Positions 33,467 through 43,716 of a stretch of 64,000 nucleotides of DNA are shown here, piece after piece (the stretch's first letter is position 1; each line of letters begins with the position of its first letter). Source of the DNA: Ruminococcus flavefaciens (GTDB lineage: Bacteria; Bacillota; Clostridia; Oscillospirales; Ruminococcaceae). The notes below the pieces were generated by a model that saw only the letters and a list, made by a program, of their open reading frames with translations, was not told the DNA's origin and ran no database searches. The translations under genes and the position numbers were made by a program. The stretch is taken from positions 122,635 to 186,634 of the forward strand of contig CACWHY010000003.1 in assembly GCA_902760805.1 (NCBI GenBank). The letters run 5' to 3'.

Positions 33467-35100
33467 TTATTTCTTCTCCTTAACAATACGATGATACCTG
33501 CCAGAGCTACCAGTGCAGGAAGCACATAGATAACTGCGATCTTGATCACACCAGCCTGCTTTGCGGTAGGAGCGATAGTTGACTGCTGAAGAGCCTTATC
33601 CGGGATAACAACTCCGCCGTCCTTGCCGGTCATGCTGTTGACCATGTTCATGAATACGCTTGCATTGTTGTAGGTGTTGTTGTTAGCCAGAAGTGAGTTA
33701 TCCACCATGAAAGAGCTTCCGATAACGAGCACAGAGCTCTTCAGGCTGCTCATTCCGTCCTGAGTCTCCTTGGAGGAGATAGCAGCAACGTTGTATGTGC
33801 CGGTCTCCTTTTTATCGCTCTGGTCTGAAAGGCTGATGAGATAGGACGTAGATGCGCTCTGGAGCAGAGGCTTTACTACGCACTCATTGTTCTTTGTCAG
33901 AACTGAAATAGATCTTGCTAAAGGAGCTACGATAGGAAGGCTCTTATTGGGGAGCGCTCCGATAGCCTCTTCGTCTGCAATGTTTGCAATTGTCGCAGGA
34001 GCAACGCCGTATGGGTTTGAATCAGATACCATCTCAGGCAGAACTACCTGGACCATCTTACTCTCTTCGTCGTAAATGATCTTATCATCTACCTGCAATG
34101 ACCAGTCTGCCAGGAACTCAGTGAGGTTAGGCAGCTCAGTTGCCGAAACATCGGGGATATAGATCATGTTCTTCTGATACTTGCCGTCATTATAGAGGAA
34201 GTCGCTGAGCTTCTCGATAATATCCGGTGTAAAGTCGTATGCAGGAACAGGGATCACCACAAGGTCATAGTCCTCAGTGCTGAGCTCATCGTTTGCAATG
34301 TCAATATCTGTGCAGTCATAGCCGAACTTGTTCAGATACAGGTCTACTGACTCCACTAAGTTAGCGTAATTCTGTGTGTAGAAGGCCTGATCGTACATTG
34401 TCTTAGCGATCGCAGCCTTTACCGGCTGAGAGTCGCATACTGTCATGATGGCAGATGTGATCGTGCTCTCACCAACAAAGCTCATGGTAACAGCGTTCTG
34501 TGAGCTGGACTGGTTGGGCTTGATCATGCCGATAACATCGTCATTTGTCAGTACCTTTACTCTGTCGCCGCAGCTGATGATCATGTTGCCGTCAGTGATA
34601 TCGCCGTTGTAGCTCTTCTTATATTTTGAAACTACATCGGGGTTGTTGTTGATGTCAACGTAGCTTACCTTGATGCTTCCCTCGCCCTGCTCAGCGTACA
34701 TTGTGTACTTATCCAGGATCTCAGGGATCATATCGTAGGGCAGCTCCACATTCATGCCGTAGTAGCTGGCGTACATCTGTTGGAAGTAGTCAGCCATAGA
34801 AGCAAAGGTGTCTCTTGCGCTTGTAACAGTGATCTCAACGTCCTTGTCCAGGTCCTTGAGCACCTGGATGGACTCGTCTGTGAGCTCATATCTCTTATCG
34901 GGAGTAAGATCCACCTTCATGGGATAGCGCTTGCTCATGATGTTTGCCATAAGGTTGAGGACAATCACGATAGCGATCACCAGCACCAGCACGGCAACTG
35001 ACATTGAGCCGAACTTCAGCTTCTTGAGATTGTGCTTCTTCTCAGGAGCCTGCGCAGTATCTCCGGCTGTATTCATCTCGTTTATATCTTTCTTGCTCAT
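33463..35100 (-). CDS. GldG-like ABC-transporter auxiliary membrane protein
   Basis: The 545-residue protein has a cytoplasmic N-terminus, a helix at about 29-52 (FGSMSVAVLVLVIAIVIVLNLM), a large external domain with KDVEITVTSARD and YFQQMYASYYG, and a C-terminal helix (IKIAVIYVLPALVALAGIIVLLRRR). This is the GldG/ABC_transp_aux pattern. In Bacteroidetes, GldF and GldG with GldA form an ABC complex involved in gliding; in Firmicutes the role is unknown. It lies between the permease and DUF4340 genes. Confidence 0.85.
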   Translation of the reverse strand: MSKKDINEMNTAGDTAQAPEKKHNLKKLKFGSMSVAVLVLVIAIVIVLNLMANIMSKRYPMKVDLTPDKRYELTDESIQVLKDLDKDVEITVTSARDTFASMADYFQQMYASYYGMNVELPYDMIPEILDKYTMYAEQGEGSIKVSYVDINNNPDVVSKYKKSYNGDITDGNMIISCGDRVKVLTNDDVIGMIKPNQSSSQNAVTMSFVGESTITSAIMTVCDSQPVKAAIAKTMYDQAFYTQNYANLVESVDLYLNKFGYDCTDIDIANDELSTEDYDLVVIPVPAYDFTPDIIEKLSDFLYNDGKYQKNMIYIPDVSATELPNLTEFLADWSLQVDDKIIYDEESKMVQVVLPEMVSDSNPYGVAPATIANIADEEAIGALPNKSLPIVAPLARSISVLTKNNECVVKPLLQSASTSYLISLSDQSDKKETGTYNVAAISSKETQDGMSSLKSSVLVIGSSFMVDNSLLANNNTYNNASVFMNMVNSMTGKDGGVVIPDKALQQSTIAPTAKQAGVIKIAVIYVLPALVALAGIIVLLRRRNK

Positions 35101-35123
35101 CTAAACATTACCTTCCTTTCCAA

Positions 35124-35828
35124 TTAACCCCAGCGGCGCTTGTCGAGAACTCTTACCGTCAGGAAATTGAAGATAAAGGCAGTGCTGAGGAAGAATAACA
35201 CGCTTGACAGGTTGAACACGCCCTGTGTGAATTCGATGTATCTGGAATAGAACGAGAGTGAAGTCATCAGCTTCTGGATATGCTCGTTGGAAACTCTTGC
35301 TGCCAGTGAGTCGAAGAGGTAGAGCACGAAAAGTGCCAGCATACTTGCAACTGCTGAGGCCATCTGGTTCTCGGTCAGTGAGGAGATGAAAAGTCCCACA
35401 GCGATGAACGCAGCTCCCAGGAAGAGCATTGCGAAGTAGTTGCCCAGAAGAGTTGACCAGACAATGTTTCCAAGATAGCCAAGTATGATCGAGTAGATGA
35501 ACACCACGCTCTCAGCGATGATGAAGAGAGTGAGTGCTGCGAAATACTTGCCAAGGACTATGGACCAAAGTCCAACAGGAGCAGTGAGAAGTCCCTGGTC
35601 GGTCCTGTTTTTCTTTTCCTCGCTCATGAGCTTCATGGTGAGGATCGGTATGAGGAACAGCACGATGATGAACATTGAGCTGAACATGGCGCTTGTCTCG
35701 GTAGTGCCGGCGGAGATGACTCCGTTATAGAAGAAAATTCCGGAAAGCAGGAAGAAAACTGCCAGGAAAACATAGGCAATGCCTGAAATGAAGAAAGCGC
35801 TCATTTCACGTCTGTAGATAGCACCCAT
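35124..35828 (-). CDS. ABC-2 type permease (GldF-like)
   Basis: The 234-residue protein has six hydrophobic helices and the motif MSEEKKNRTDQGLLTAPVG, the cytoplasmic coupling loop of ABC-2/GldF permeases. The ATG shares one base with the ATP-binding gene stop (TAATG), which implies coupled translation and complex assembly. Confidence 0.88.
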   Translation of the reverse strand: MGAIYRREMSAFFISGIAYVFLAVFFLLSGIFFYNGVISAGTTETSAMFSSMFIIVLFLIPILTMKLMSEEKKNRTDQGLLTAPVGLWSIVLGKYFAALTLFIIAESVVFIYSIILGYLGNIVWSTLLGNYFAMLFLGAAFIAVGLFISSLTENQMASAVASMLALFVLYLFDSLAARVSNEHIQKLMTSLSFYSRYIEFTQGVFNLSSVLFFLSTAFIFNFLTVRVLDKRRWG

Positions 35829-36934
35829 TATTCCTCGCCTCCATTCTTGTCATTATCATCTGAGGAAGCAGCTTCCTCCTGGTCATCGCCCACTGAAGCC
35901 ACAAGCTCGCCGTCCTTGACGGAGAAGTTGATATTGGGCTTAGCCTTTGGATCCTCCTCACGGACAGTGCCGTCCTTGCGAACGTTGTCGCCCATAGTGA
36001 TCTTGAGGAAGATGTCCTCCAAGGTCAGGTCTGACAGCTGGAGCATAAGGATATTCCAGCCCTTGTCTGCGCACAGCTTGTTGATAGCACGGCGAACGTC
36101 TGTCTTCTCATCGGCCTCTACGTCATAATCGTAGATGCCCTTCTCACGCTCCATATCAGCACGGACGTACTTTACGCCGTCGATAGCCTTGATAGCGTCG
36201 GCGATCTCCTTCTTATCGGCAGCGGTATGAGTGCTGCCCTCGATACGGAGGGTCATCTTGTGCTCGTTGGTGATGTTGCGTGCGATCTCGTCAGCGGTGC
36301 CGTCAGCGGCAATAACGCCCTTGTTGATGATGATGATCTTGTCGCATACTGCCTGGATCTCCGGCAGGATATGGGACGAAAGGATAACAGTGTGGCTCTT
36401 GCCCAGCTTCTTGATGAGGCTTCTGATCTCGATGATCTGATTTGGGTCAAGACCAACGGTAGGCTCGTCAAGGATCAGCACAGGCGGATTGTTGATAAGT
36501 GCCTGAGCCAGACCTACTCTCTGCTTGTAACCTTTTGAGAGGTTGCGGATAACTCTTCCTCTTACAGCAGAGATCTTGCACAGGTCGCAAACGTCCTTCA
36601 GGTGAGCCTTTCTAGGCAGCTTGCACTTCTTCAGGTCGAACATGAAGCTGAGATAGGCATCCACGGTCATATCCATGTAAAGGGGCGGGATCTCGGGGAG
36701 ATAGCCGATGTTGGACTTGGCCTTGATCGGGTCCTCAAGGATATCCACGCCGTTGATCAGGATCTGGCCAGAGGTGGACGAGATATAGCCTGTGAGCATA
36801 TTCATGGTAGTTGACTTGCCAGCTCCGTTGGGTCCAAGGAAGCCGAGGATCTCGCCCTTTTCGACCTTGAAGCTGATGTCGTTGACGGCTTGCTTGTCGC
36901 CGTATCTTTTGGTAAGGTGTTTAACCTCTATCAT
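35828..36934 (-). CDS. ABC transporter ATP-binding protein (GldA-like)
   Basis: The 368-residue protein has Walker A GFLGPNGAGKST (about 38-49), a Q-loop, signature NLSKGYKQRVGLAQAL, and Walker B VLILDEPTVGLDP, then a DUF-like C-terminal extension of about 150 residues with AIDGVKYVRADMEREKGI and an acidic tail. The ATG 36934 has GAGGAGG; a longer reading adds 12 residues without support. It heads the operon ABC-permease-GldG-DUF4340-small protein. Confidence 0.93.
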   Translation of the reverse strand: MIEVKHLTKRYGDKQAVNDISFKVEKGEILGFLGPNGAGKSTTMNMLTGYISSTSGQILINGVDILEDPIKAKSNIGYLPEIPPLYMDMTVDAYLSFMFDLKKCKLPRKAHLKDVCDLCKISAVRGRVIRNLSKGYKQRVGLAQALINNPPVLILDEPTVGLDPNQIIEIRSLIKKLGKSHTVILSSHILPEIQAVCDKIIIINKGVIAADGTADEIARNITNEHKMTLRIEGSTHTAADKKEIADAIKAIDGVKYVRADMEREKGIYDYDVEADEKTDVRRAINKLCADKGWNILMLQLSDLTLEDIFLKITMGDNVRKDGTVREEDPKAKPNINFSVKDGELVASVGDDQEEAASSDDNDKNGGEE

Positions 36935-37042
36935 TGGTTTTCCTCCTCTATATAATATATAAGAAGTCAATAGAAAGCTGGATACCCAGCCTGTTTGATT
37001 TTACCGCCTGTTTGTGACAATACGGTGAGAGCGGCACGAATA

Positions 37043-37924
37043 TTAAGTGGCAGTTGCGTTAACTGCGTCCATTGCGATCTGTCTGCGGAGCTCTTCAAGA
37101 GAGCCAAACCTCATCTCCGGCCGGATAAACCGCCTAAAGGCCACGTCCACGATCTTTCCGTAGAGATTGCCGCTGTAGCCGATGATGTGAGTTTCCGCAA
37201 GAGGCCTGTCCGAGCCTCCCACAGTTGGCTTCACACCGATATCCGTGACCGCCGGGAGCACTCTTCCGCCCACGTTCACAGAGGATGCGTAGACACCATA
37301 GCGTGGAACAAGCTGTCCCGGGGAAAACGCCTGGTTGATGGTGGGGAAATCTATGGTCCTGCCGATATGGTTGCCGTCCTCCACAGCAGCACTGATGAAG
37401 TAGGGCCTCCCCAGGAGCTCCCCGGCCTTTTCCACATCTCCATCAAGGAGCAGTTCTCTTATCCTGCTGGAGGAAACAGTCTCTCCGTCCAGCTCAACGC
37501 TTTCCACTATCTCAGTGGTAAATCCCAGCTTTTCGCCGAATTTTCGCAGCTCATCAGCACCACAGGCCGCATTTTTCCCGAAGCGGAAATCTCCTCCGCA
37601 GCAAACATGGGCCGCATTCATTTTCTCTGCCAGGATCCTCTGGGCGAATTCCTGGCCGGAAAGTCCGCACAGCTCCTCAAAATCCGGGCTGTACACACAG
37701 TCAGCGGCGATCTCCTCAGTGAGGATGATGTTCTTTTCCCGGACATTATAGATGTATCCGGCAGCTCCGCCGGTCTTTCGCAGGACGCTTTCCGGACTGA
37801 AGGTGAACACAGCCGCCTCCAGGCCGTTTGCCCGCTGAGCGCAGGCTGCGCCGATGACCGCACGGTGTCCTAGGTGGACTCCGTCAAATATCCCCAAAGC
37901 TACCGAGCTATTCTTATTTCCCAT
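37043..37924 (-). CDS. ribF: Bifunctional riboflavin kinase/FAD synthetase RibF
   Basis: The 293-residue protein has the adenylyltransferase motif LGIFDGVHLGHRAVI (about 11-25), SSRIRELLLDGDVEKA, and the kinase motifs GRTIDFPTIN and YGVYASSV. It makes FMN and FAD from riboflavin. It starts three bases after truB stops and is the last gene of the nusA-infB series. The usual order rbfA-truB-ribF supports the call. Confidence 0.94.
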   Translation of the reverse strand: MGNKNSSVALGIFDGVHLGHRAVIGAACAQRANGLEAAVFTFSPESVLRKTGGAAGYIYNVREKNIILTEEIAADCVYSPDFEELCGLSGQEFAQRILAEKMNAAHVCCGGDFRFGKNAACGADELRKFGEKLGFTTEIVESVELDGETVSSSRIRELLLDGDVEKAGELLGRPYFISAAVEDGNHIGRTIDFPTINQAFSPGQLVPRYGVYASSVNVGGRVLPAVTDIGVKPTVGGSDRPLAETHIIGYSGNLYGKIVDVAFRRFIRPEMRFGSLEELRRQIAMDAVNATAT

Positions 37925-37927
37925 AGC

Positions 37928-38821
37928 TCACCCCAAATTCTTCCCCACACGCAAAAGGCCGCTTTCACGGTCAATGAGTGCAGTTCCGATGAACTCGCCC
38001 TGGCTGCCGAAAACTGCGTAGCTGTCGCAGTCCGGCAAGATCCCCCTCACACGGGAGATGTCCAGCTTCACGCCGTTGCGGTACATCCTGGTCTGAGCCT
38101 CGTTGAGACTGAGCTTGTGCATTGAGCTGAAAACTCGCTCTATAGGGAGAATGAGCTCCTCCGCCCTGCCCTCATCGGCAAAGCGCTGGATCTGCTCCAA
38201 AGTATGGCTCTCGGCAATGGAAAAGCCGCCGGAGGAAGTTCTGACAAGGCTTGTCATGATGCCTCCGCAGCCCAATTTTTCGCCAATATCGCTTATTATG
38301 GTCCGGACGTAGGTGCCCTTGCCGCAGGTGATCTCCAGCACTCCCTCACGCTTTTCCGGATCGTATTCTGTAAGCTCCAGGGAAGTCACCTCCGCCTCAC
38401 GGAGCTCACGCTCCACCTCTATGCCCTTTCGAGCCAGGTCGTAGAGCCGCTTTCCGTTTACCTGAACTGCCGAATACATGGGCGGCAGCTGCATGATCCT
38501 TCCCCTGAACTGAGGGAGAACTTCCTCCAGCTGAGCACGGGCAACAGTTCTTTCCGAGCAGCTCTCCACCTGGCCCCAGACGTCCTGAGTATCCGAGGTA
38601 AAGCCCAGCCGGAAGCCTGCCCGATAGCTTTTTGTGCTGTCAGGCATTATATCGCAGGCCCTAGTGGAGCTTCCCACAAAAACGGGCAGCACGCCGGTGG
38701 CCATAGGGTCAAGTGTACCGCCGTGGCCAAGGCGCTTCATTTTCAGTATGCCTCTCAGCTTCGCCACAACATCGAATGAGGTGAAGTCCTGAGGCTTGTT
38801 GACGATGAGTATGCCGTTCAT
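37928..38821 (-). CDS. truB: tRNA pseudouridine(55) synthase TruB
   Basis: The 297-residue enzyme has GILIVNKPQDFTSFDVV, the catalytic HGGTLDPMATGVLPV (Asp39 region), DVWGQVES and GTYVRTIISDIGEKLGCGG. It makes pseudouridine in the tRNA T-loop. The start overlaps the DHH gene by four bases (ATGA). Confidence 0.95.
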   Translation of the reverse strand: MNGILIVNKPQDFTSFDVVAKLRGILKMKRLGHGGTLDPMATGVLPVFVGSSTRACDIMPDSTKSYRAGFRLGFTSDTQDVWGQVESCSERTVARAQLEEVLPQFRGRIMQLPPMYSAVQVNGKRLYDLARKGIEVERELREAEVTSLELTEYDPEKREGVLEITCGKGTYVRTIISDIGEKLGCGGIMTSLVRTSSGGFSIAESHTLEQIQRFADEGRAEELILPIERVFSSMHKLSLNEAQTRMYRNGVKLDISRVRGILPDCDSYAVFGSQGEFIGTALIDRESGLLRVGKNLG

Positions 38822-39771
38822 TCACTCAGCGCCTTTCTGACGGTCTCGATGAGAGTCGCCTTCACTTCCTCCAGACTGCCCTCCATGGTGCAGCCGGCAG
38901 CCTTTGCGTGGCCGCCTCCGCCGAGAGTCTGGCAGATAGCCGAAACGTTCACGTCCCAGGCTGAGCGGAACGAGCACTTGAATACACCGTCCTCACGCTC
39001 TCGCAGAAGGACGCCAACCTCGGCCTGCTCCAGCTGGATAGTCAATGGCGCAAAGCCCTCCAGCTCCTCCATAGTGATGCCAAGCTCCTTCATCATGTCC
39101 TGAGTTACGGCAACTATGGCCAGCTTTCCGTCAAGGTGCTCCTCCATGATCTCGCTGACGTAGCCCTCCAGCTTCATTCTGCCAAGGGACTTCACGTCGA
39201 ACATATAGCGGTTGATCCTTGCGAAATTTATATCGTAACTGCGCATCATCTCCGCTGCTATCTCATGAGCACGGGGAGTGGTGCAGTCGTACTTGAAGCA
39301 GCCTGAATCCGTAGCGATGCCGGTATACAGGCACATTGCGCAGTGTCTTGTGACCTTGACGCCCATGAACTTTGCCAGGTCGTAGATCACCTCACAGGCC
39401 GCCGTAGCCTCTCCACGCAGGAGGGTCCTCTGGGCGTAGTCCTTGTTTGAGATATGGTGGTCTATGCAAAGCTGCACCCTATCGCCGTAGATCTCCTCGT
39501 ACTTACCCATAAGGCTCACATCGGCGATGTCAACGGCGATGATGGTCTGGGGCTCAAAGTCCTCGCCGGCGCCGTCCTTAGTCATAAAATCGTATCTTGC
39601 GGGGAAGGGGTCGCTGCAAACCACTCTGCTGCGCACGCCCAGCTCCGCCAAAATATCCTTCAGGCCGAAGCCCGCTCCGATACAGTCTCCGTCGGGAGTC
39701 TGATGTGTTATGATAACAGCATCCTTACAATTGCGCAGAAAGGTCTCTGCCTCGCTGAAGCTGATAAACAT
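38818..39771 (-). CDS. DHH/DHHA1 phosphoesterase, NrnA-like
   Basis: The 317-residue protein has ITHQTPDGDCIGAGFGL (metal Asp), AVDIADVSLM, CIDHHISNKDY (DHH), and C-terminal DHHA1 GGGGHAKAAGC. NrnA proteins remove nucleotides from oligoribonucleotides (nanoRNA) and may act on pAp. Its usual place between rbfA and truB supports this. Confidence 0.93.
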   Translation of the reverse strand: MFISFSEAETFLRNCKDAVIITHQTPDGDCIGAGFGLKDILAELGVRSRVVCSDPFPARYDFMTKDGAGEDFEPQTIIAVDIADVSLMGKYEEIYGDRVQLCIDHHISNKDYAQRTLLRGEATAACEVIYDLAKFMGVKVTRHCAMCLYTGIATDSGCFKYDCTTPRAHEIAAEMMRSYDINFARINRYMFDVKSLGRMKLEGYVSEIMEEHLDGKLAIVAVTQDMMKELGITMEELEGFAPLTIQLEQAEVGVLLREREDGVFKCSFRSAWDVNVSAICQTLGGGGHAKAAGCTMEGSLEEVKATLIETVRKALSE

Positions 39772-39789
39772 ATTTTCCTCCTTCCGGGA

Positions 39790-40128
39790 TCACAGGAGCT
39801 CATTAAGTTTTTTGCTGATCTCAGCGCTGCGCTCGATAGAGCTGTCAGCGATGAATGTGAGCTCGGGAGATTTCCTCATTTTGAGCCTGTGGAAGAGCTC
39901 TCTGCGGACAAAACCTGCCGCATTTTTCAGTCCCTCCACCGACTCCTTCGAGCGGGCTGCACCCTCAAGGCTGGAAACATAGACCTTGCAGCTTGACATA
40001 TCGCCGGAGAGGTCTGCTCTCACGATAGTCAGCATGGGGTCGATCCTTGGGTCTTTCAGCTCTCTGAGGATCGCTGTAAGCTCACGCTTTATATCTTCTG
40101 CCATTCGGCTGTTTTTGAAATTCGCCAT
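39790..40128 (-). CDS. rbfA: Ribosome-binding factor A
   Basis: The 112-residue protein is of normal length, with NSRMAEDIKRELTAILRELKDPRI, VRADLSGDMSSCKVYVSS and GFVRRELFHRLKMRKSPELTFIADSS. It assists late maturation of the 30S subunit at cold temperature. It lies 13 bases after the acidic small gene. Confidence 0.94.
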   Translation of the reverse strand: MANFKNSRMAEDIKRELTAILRELKDPRIDPMLTIVRADLSGDMSSCKVYVSSLEGAARSKESVEGLKNAAGFVRRELFHRLKMRKSPELTFIADSSIERSAEISKKLNELL

Positions 40129-40141
40129 ATATTCCTTTCTT

Positions 40142-40594
40142 TCAGACGTTTATGGTAAAGCTGCCGGAGCCCTCAACAGGATCGCCCTGTTCAGACTTTG
40201 CCTCAGTCTCAGGCTTTTCCTCAGTCTCAGGCTTTGCCTCTTCCTTGGTCTCCTCAGCCTTTTCCTCCTCGAAAAATCCGCCCTCAAACTCCTTTGAATC
40301 GAAGGCCTCGTCTTCCTTGGTGCGGCTGTAGTCCGGGATATCCTCGTCGCCCTCCTCGCCGTAGTAGATGTCGGCGTAGTTGCCGTACTCCGGCTCCAGC
40401 TCAACGTCCTGAACAGGCCGCTCTATGCCCATGAGGTCAGCCTCCTCCGGCTCCTCAAAGGCGCTGCACTGGCCCAGGAGGATCTTCTTCACAGACTCGA
40501 AGAAGAAAATATCCACAGGACCGAAGTCCTCCCATGCAAGTGCCTCATCACAATAACGGATCATATCTGCGTTTGCCATTCTGCTGTTGTCCAT
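40142..40594 (-). CDS. Acidic protein of unknown function between infB and rbfA
   Basis: The 150-residue protein has a short ordered N-terminus (NADMIRYCDEALAWEDFG; VDIFFFESVKKILLG) and a long disordered acidic tail full of Glu, Lys and Pro. GGGAGG lies ten bases before ATG 40594. I know no family. Position between infB and rbfA suggests a translation link, but this is inferred. Confidence 0.6.
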   Translation of the reverse strand: MDNSRMANADMIRYCDEALAWEDFGPVDIFFFESVKKILLGQCSAFEEPEEADLMGIERPVQDVELEPEYGNYADIYYGEEGDEDIPDYSRTKEDEAFDSKEFEGGFFEEEKAEETKEEAKPETEEKPETEAKSEQGDPVEGSGSFTINV

Positions 40595-40627
40595 GATCAA
40601 GTCCTCCCTGCCATTTTTTTATTTATC

Positions 40628-43318
40628 TTAGTCTTCCCGATATTCCTCGATGACATAAGCCTCAAAGATATCGCCTTCCTTTACGTCACTGAACTTCTCA
40701 AGGCTGATACCGCACTCATAGCCCTCTGCAACTTCCTTTGCGTCGTCCTTGAATCTCTTCAGGCCGGCGATCTTGTCGTCGGCGATGATGATACCGTCAC
40801 GAACTACACGCACCTGACAGCCACGGGATACCTTTCCGCTGAGGACATAGCTTCCTGCGACCATACCAACGTTAGAGATCTTGTAGACCTGTCTTACCTC
40901 CACACGTCCAAGCTCCACCTCACGGGTCTTAGGAGCAAGCATACCCTTCATAGCGGTAGAGATCTCGTCGATAGCGTCGTAGATGACTCTGTACAGGCGG
41001 ATGTCAACGCCGTCACGCTTTGCATTCTCAGCAGCAACGGGATCAGGTCTTACGTTAAATCCAACGATGATAGCGTTAGAAGCAGCGGCCAGCATTACGT
41101 CGCTCTCCTTAACGGCACCAACTGCACCGTGGATGACTCTTACTCTTACCTCGTCGTTGGACAGCTTCTCCAGAGACTGCTTTACAGCCTCAACAGAGCC
41201 CTGAACATCGGCCTTTACGATAAGCGGCAGCTCCTTGATCTCGCCCTCAGCGATCTGGCTGAACAGGTTATCGAGAGTTACCTTGCGGTAGGAGTTGAAC
41301 TGCTCCTCCTTAGCCTCATGCTTACGCTGCTCGGCAAGCTCACGGGCAAGGCGCTCATCCTCAACAGCGTTGAAAATATCGCCTGCGCTGGGGACCTCCA
41401 CCAGACCTGTGACCTCAACAGGAACTGACGGACCGGCAGTCTTGACAGTTCTGCCCTTGTCGTTTGTCATTACACGAACGTGACCTACGGCAGTACCGGC
41501 GATGATAACGTCGCCCTGCTTGAGGGTACCGTTCTGTACCAGAAGAGTTGCGATAGGTCCACGGCCCTTATCCAGACGAGCCTCAACGACAGTACCCTTT
41601 GCCAGACGGTCAGGGTTAGCCTTGAGCTCCTGCACCTCTGCAACAAGGAGAATGTTCTCCAGCAGAGTGTCGATGCCCTCGCCGGTCTTAGCAGAAACAG
41701 GAACGCAGATGACGTCTCCGCCCCAGTCCTCGCAAACCAGGTCGTACTTGGTGAGCTCCTCCTTGATACGGTCGGGGTTAGCGCCCTCCTTATCCATCTT
41801 GTTGATGGCAACGATGATCTGTACTCCGGCAGACTTAGCGTGGTTGATGGACTCAACAGTCTGGGGCATGATACCGTCGTCTGCGGCAACAACAAGGATA
41901 GCGATATCGGTGATGTTAGCGCCTCTTGCACGCATAGATGTGAAGGCCTCATGTCCGGGAGTATCAAGGAAGGTGATGTCCTGTCCGTTGACATTTACCT
42001 GATAAGCACCGATGTGCTGAGTGATACCGCCGGCCTCACCAGCAGCAACGTTTGCCTTTCTGATGCGGTCAAGGATAGAGGTCTTACCGTGGTCAACGTG
42101 TCCCATAACAACGACAACGGGGCAGCGGGGCTCCAGATTTGTATCGTCGTCGTCACTGTCGTCGATAAGACGCTCCTCAATGGTAACGATGACCTCCTTC
42201 TCTACCTTTGCGCCCAGCTCCTCAGCTACGAGGGAGGCTGTATCGAAGTCGATCTCCTGATTTATGGAAGCCATAACGCCCAGACCCATCAGCTTCTTGA
42301 TGACCTCTGTAGCGGTGGCCTTCAGACGTGTAGCAAGCTCGCCGACGGTAATGCTCTCGGGGATCAGCACCTTCAGCTGCTGCTTTCTTGCACGCTCCAG
42401 CTCCAGTCTCTTCAGCTTCTCAGCCTCGCTCTCCTTCTTGGAGAACTGCTGACGGCTGCGCTGAGCAGACTTCTGGTTGATCTTCTGCTTCTTGGAGGAG
42501 TAATTCTCGTCCTTGTGCTTGTTGGAAGAGGCCATGTTGTCATAGCGCTCGTTGTACTTGTCAAGGTCAACATAGCTTCCTCTTGTGTCAACGGTCCTGC
42601 GCTGACCGGAAGTCTGACCGGTCTCAGAGCTCATACCGGCGCTGAACTTAGTTCTCTCGCCTCTGTCCTGAGCCTTGGCCTGCTTCTTCTCCTGCTTCTT
42701 AGCGTTCTTCTGAGAAGCGTCATCATTCTTAGCCTCGGGCGCCTTCTTGGGCTCCTCCTTTTTAGCAGGAGCTGCGGGCTTTGCCTCCTGAACAGGAGCA
42801 GCGGCCTTCTTAGGCTCTTCCTTCTTTGCAGGAGCAGGTGCAGCGGCAGCCTTCTTGGGCTCTTCCTTCTTTGCAGGAGCAGGTGCAGCGGCAGCCTTCT
42901 TGGGCTCTTCCTTCTTTGCAGGAGCAGGTGCAGCAGCGGCCTTTTTGGGCTCCTCCTTCTTTGCAGGAGCAGGTGCAGCAGCAGCCTTCTTGGGCTCCTC
43001 CTTCTTTGCGGGAGCAGGCGCAGCAGCGGCCTTCTTAGGCTCCTCCTTCTTAGCAGCGCTCTTCTTGGGCTCTGCCTTCTTTGCAGGAGCCTCCTCACGG
43101 ACCGGCTTGGGGTCGTTCTTAGAAGCGAAATACTCGTCGAAGTTCTCCACTGAGTTCTTCTTAGTGAAATACTCCAGAACTGAGTTCATCTCGTTCTCAT
43201 CAAGGCCGGTAGAGGCCTTCTTCTTAGTGTCGCCCTTTGCGGCGAAAATATCGATGATCTCCTGCGAAGAAACTCCAAGGTCCTTCGCTGCGTCACTGAT
43301 CTTTATCTTTTTTATCAT
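40628..43318 (-). CDS. infB: Translation initiation factor IF-2
   Basis: The 896-residue GTPase has an IF2_N domain ([21 protein letters not shown]), a lysine/proline/alanine linker with [15 protein letters not shown] repeats, a second IF2_N-type region ([22 protein letters not shown]), then the G domain: [35 protein letters not shown] and SAKTGEG, with domains II-IV to the end. It delivers fMet-tRNA to the 30S subunit. I chose ATG 43318 because it opens the conserved N-domain; the weak GGAGG lies 12 bases away, and a longer reading of 18 residues is open. Confidence 0.95.
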   Translation of the reverse strand: MIKKIKISDAAKDLGVSSQEIIDIFAAKGDTKKKASTGLDENEMNSVLEYFTKKNSVENFDEYFASKNDPKPVREEAPAKKAEPKKSAAKKEEPKKAAAAPAPAKKEEPKKAAAAPAPAKKEEPKKAAAAPAPAKKEEPKKAAAAPAPAKKEEPKKAAAAPAPAKKEEPKKAAAPVQEAKPAAPAKKEEPKKAPEAKNDDASQKNAKKQEKKQAKAQDRGERTKFSAGMSSETGQTSGQRRTVDTRGSYVDLDKYNERYDNMASSNKHKDENYSSKKQKINQKSAQRSRQQFSKKESEAEKLKRLELERARKQQLKVLIPESITVGELATRLKATATEVIKKLMGLGVMASINQEIDFDTASLVAEELGAKVEKEVIVTIEERLIDDSDDDDTNLEPRCPVVVVMGHVDHGKTSILDRIRKANVAAGEAGGITQHIGAYQVNVNGQDITFLDTPGHEAFTSMRARGANITDIAILVVAADDGIMPQTVESINHAKSAGVQIIVAINKMDKEGANPDRIKEELTKYDLVCEDWGGDVICVPVSAKTGEGIDTLLENILLVAEVQELKANPDRLAKGTVVEARLDKGRGPIATLLVQNGTLKQGDVIIAGTAVGHVRVMTNDKGRTVKTAGPSVPVEVTGLVEVPSAGDIFNAVEDERLARELAEQRKHEAKEEQFNSYRKVTLDNLFSQIAEGEIKELPLIVKADVQGSVEAVKQSLEKLSNDEVRVRVIHGAVGAVKESDVMLAAASNAIIVGFNVRPDPVAAENAKRDGVDIRLYRVIYDAIDEISTAMKGMLAPKTREVELGRVEVRQVYKISNVGMVAGSYVLSGKVSRGCQVRVVRDGIIIADDKIAGLKRFKDDAKEVAEGYECGISLEKFSDVKEGDIFEAYVIEEYRED
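42800..43070. repeat. 45-bp tandem repeat within infB
   Basis: About five units of 45 bases, encoding [15 protein letters not shown] on the minus strand; units differ at few positions. It lies in the disordered linker of IF-2. Confidence 0.85.
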
Positions 43319-43401
43319 AGGCTGATGATACCTCCATTTGCTGTCCGCCATCTGCGGACTGACGTTATTCAATTGTATATGTCAACACAGAATACTGTGG
43401 G

Positions 43402-43716
43402 TCACGAAGAAACGATCTTCTCAAAGCCGCCGGCAAAGCCTGCATCGCAGACAGCGATGACTGCCGTGGCCTTTCCGCAAAGTCTTGCGGTGTCGTCCTT
43501 GGTGAGCTCCGTGATCAGGAGCTTCACTCCGTATTTCCGGCAAACGAATGCTGCTTCCTTGACAGTTTTCTCCGAAGCGTCCGCTGCTGCCAGCACACAG
43601 AAGGCCTTGCCCTCGGCCACTGCGCCGCAAACGCTGTCGAAGCCCTTTACGGTCCTGCCAGCCTTATTGCATATAGTCAGCAGGTCAGCTGTTTTCTGCT
43701 TCCGATCTGAGCTCAT
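43402..43716 (-). CDS. YlxQ-like ribosomal L7Ae-family protein
   Basis: The 104-residue protein has the L7Ae/L30e fold pattern: LTICNKAGRTVKGFDSV, AFCVLAAADASEKTVKEA, CRKYGVKLLITEL and TAVIAVCDAGFAGG. It probably binds a kink-turn RNA. The gene overlaps ylxR by 32 bases. GAGGTG seven bases upstream supports the ATG at 43716. Confidence 0.88.
   Translation of the reverse strand: MSSDRKQKTADLLTICNKAGRTVKGFDSVCGAVAEGKAFCVLAAADASEKTVKEAAFVCRKYGVKLLITELTKDDTARLCGKATAVIAVCDAGFAGGFEKIVSS

Noticed and set aside
42800-43070. CRISPR-like direct repeats
   Set aside because: The repeats are contiguous with no unique spacers, in frame with IF-2.
41480-43153. A 557-codon open frame on the plus strand opposite infB
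   Set aside because: It is antisense to a clear IF-2 gene and owes its openness to the lysine/alanine/proline repeat region; it has no start site and no family features.
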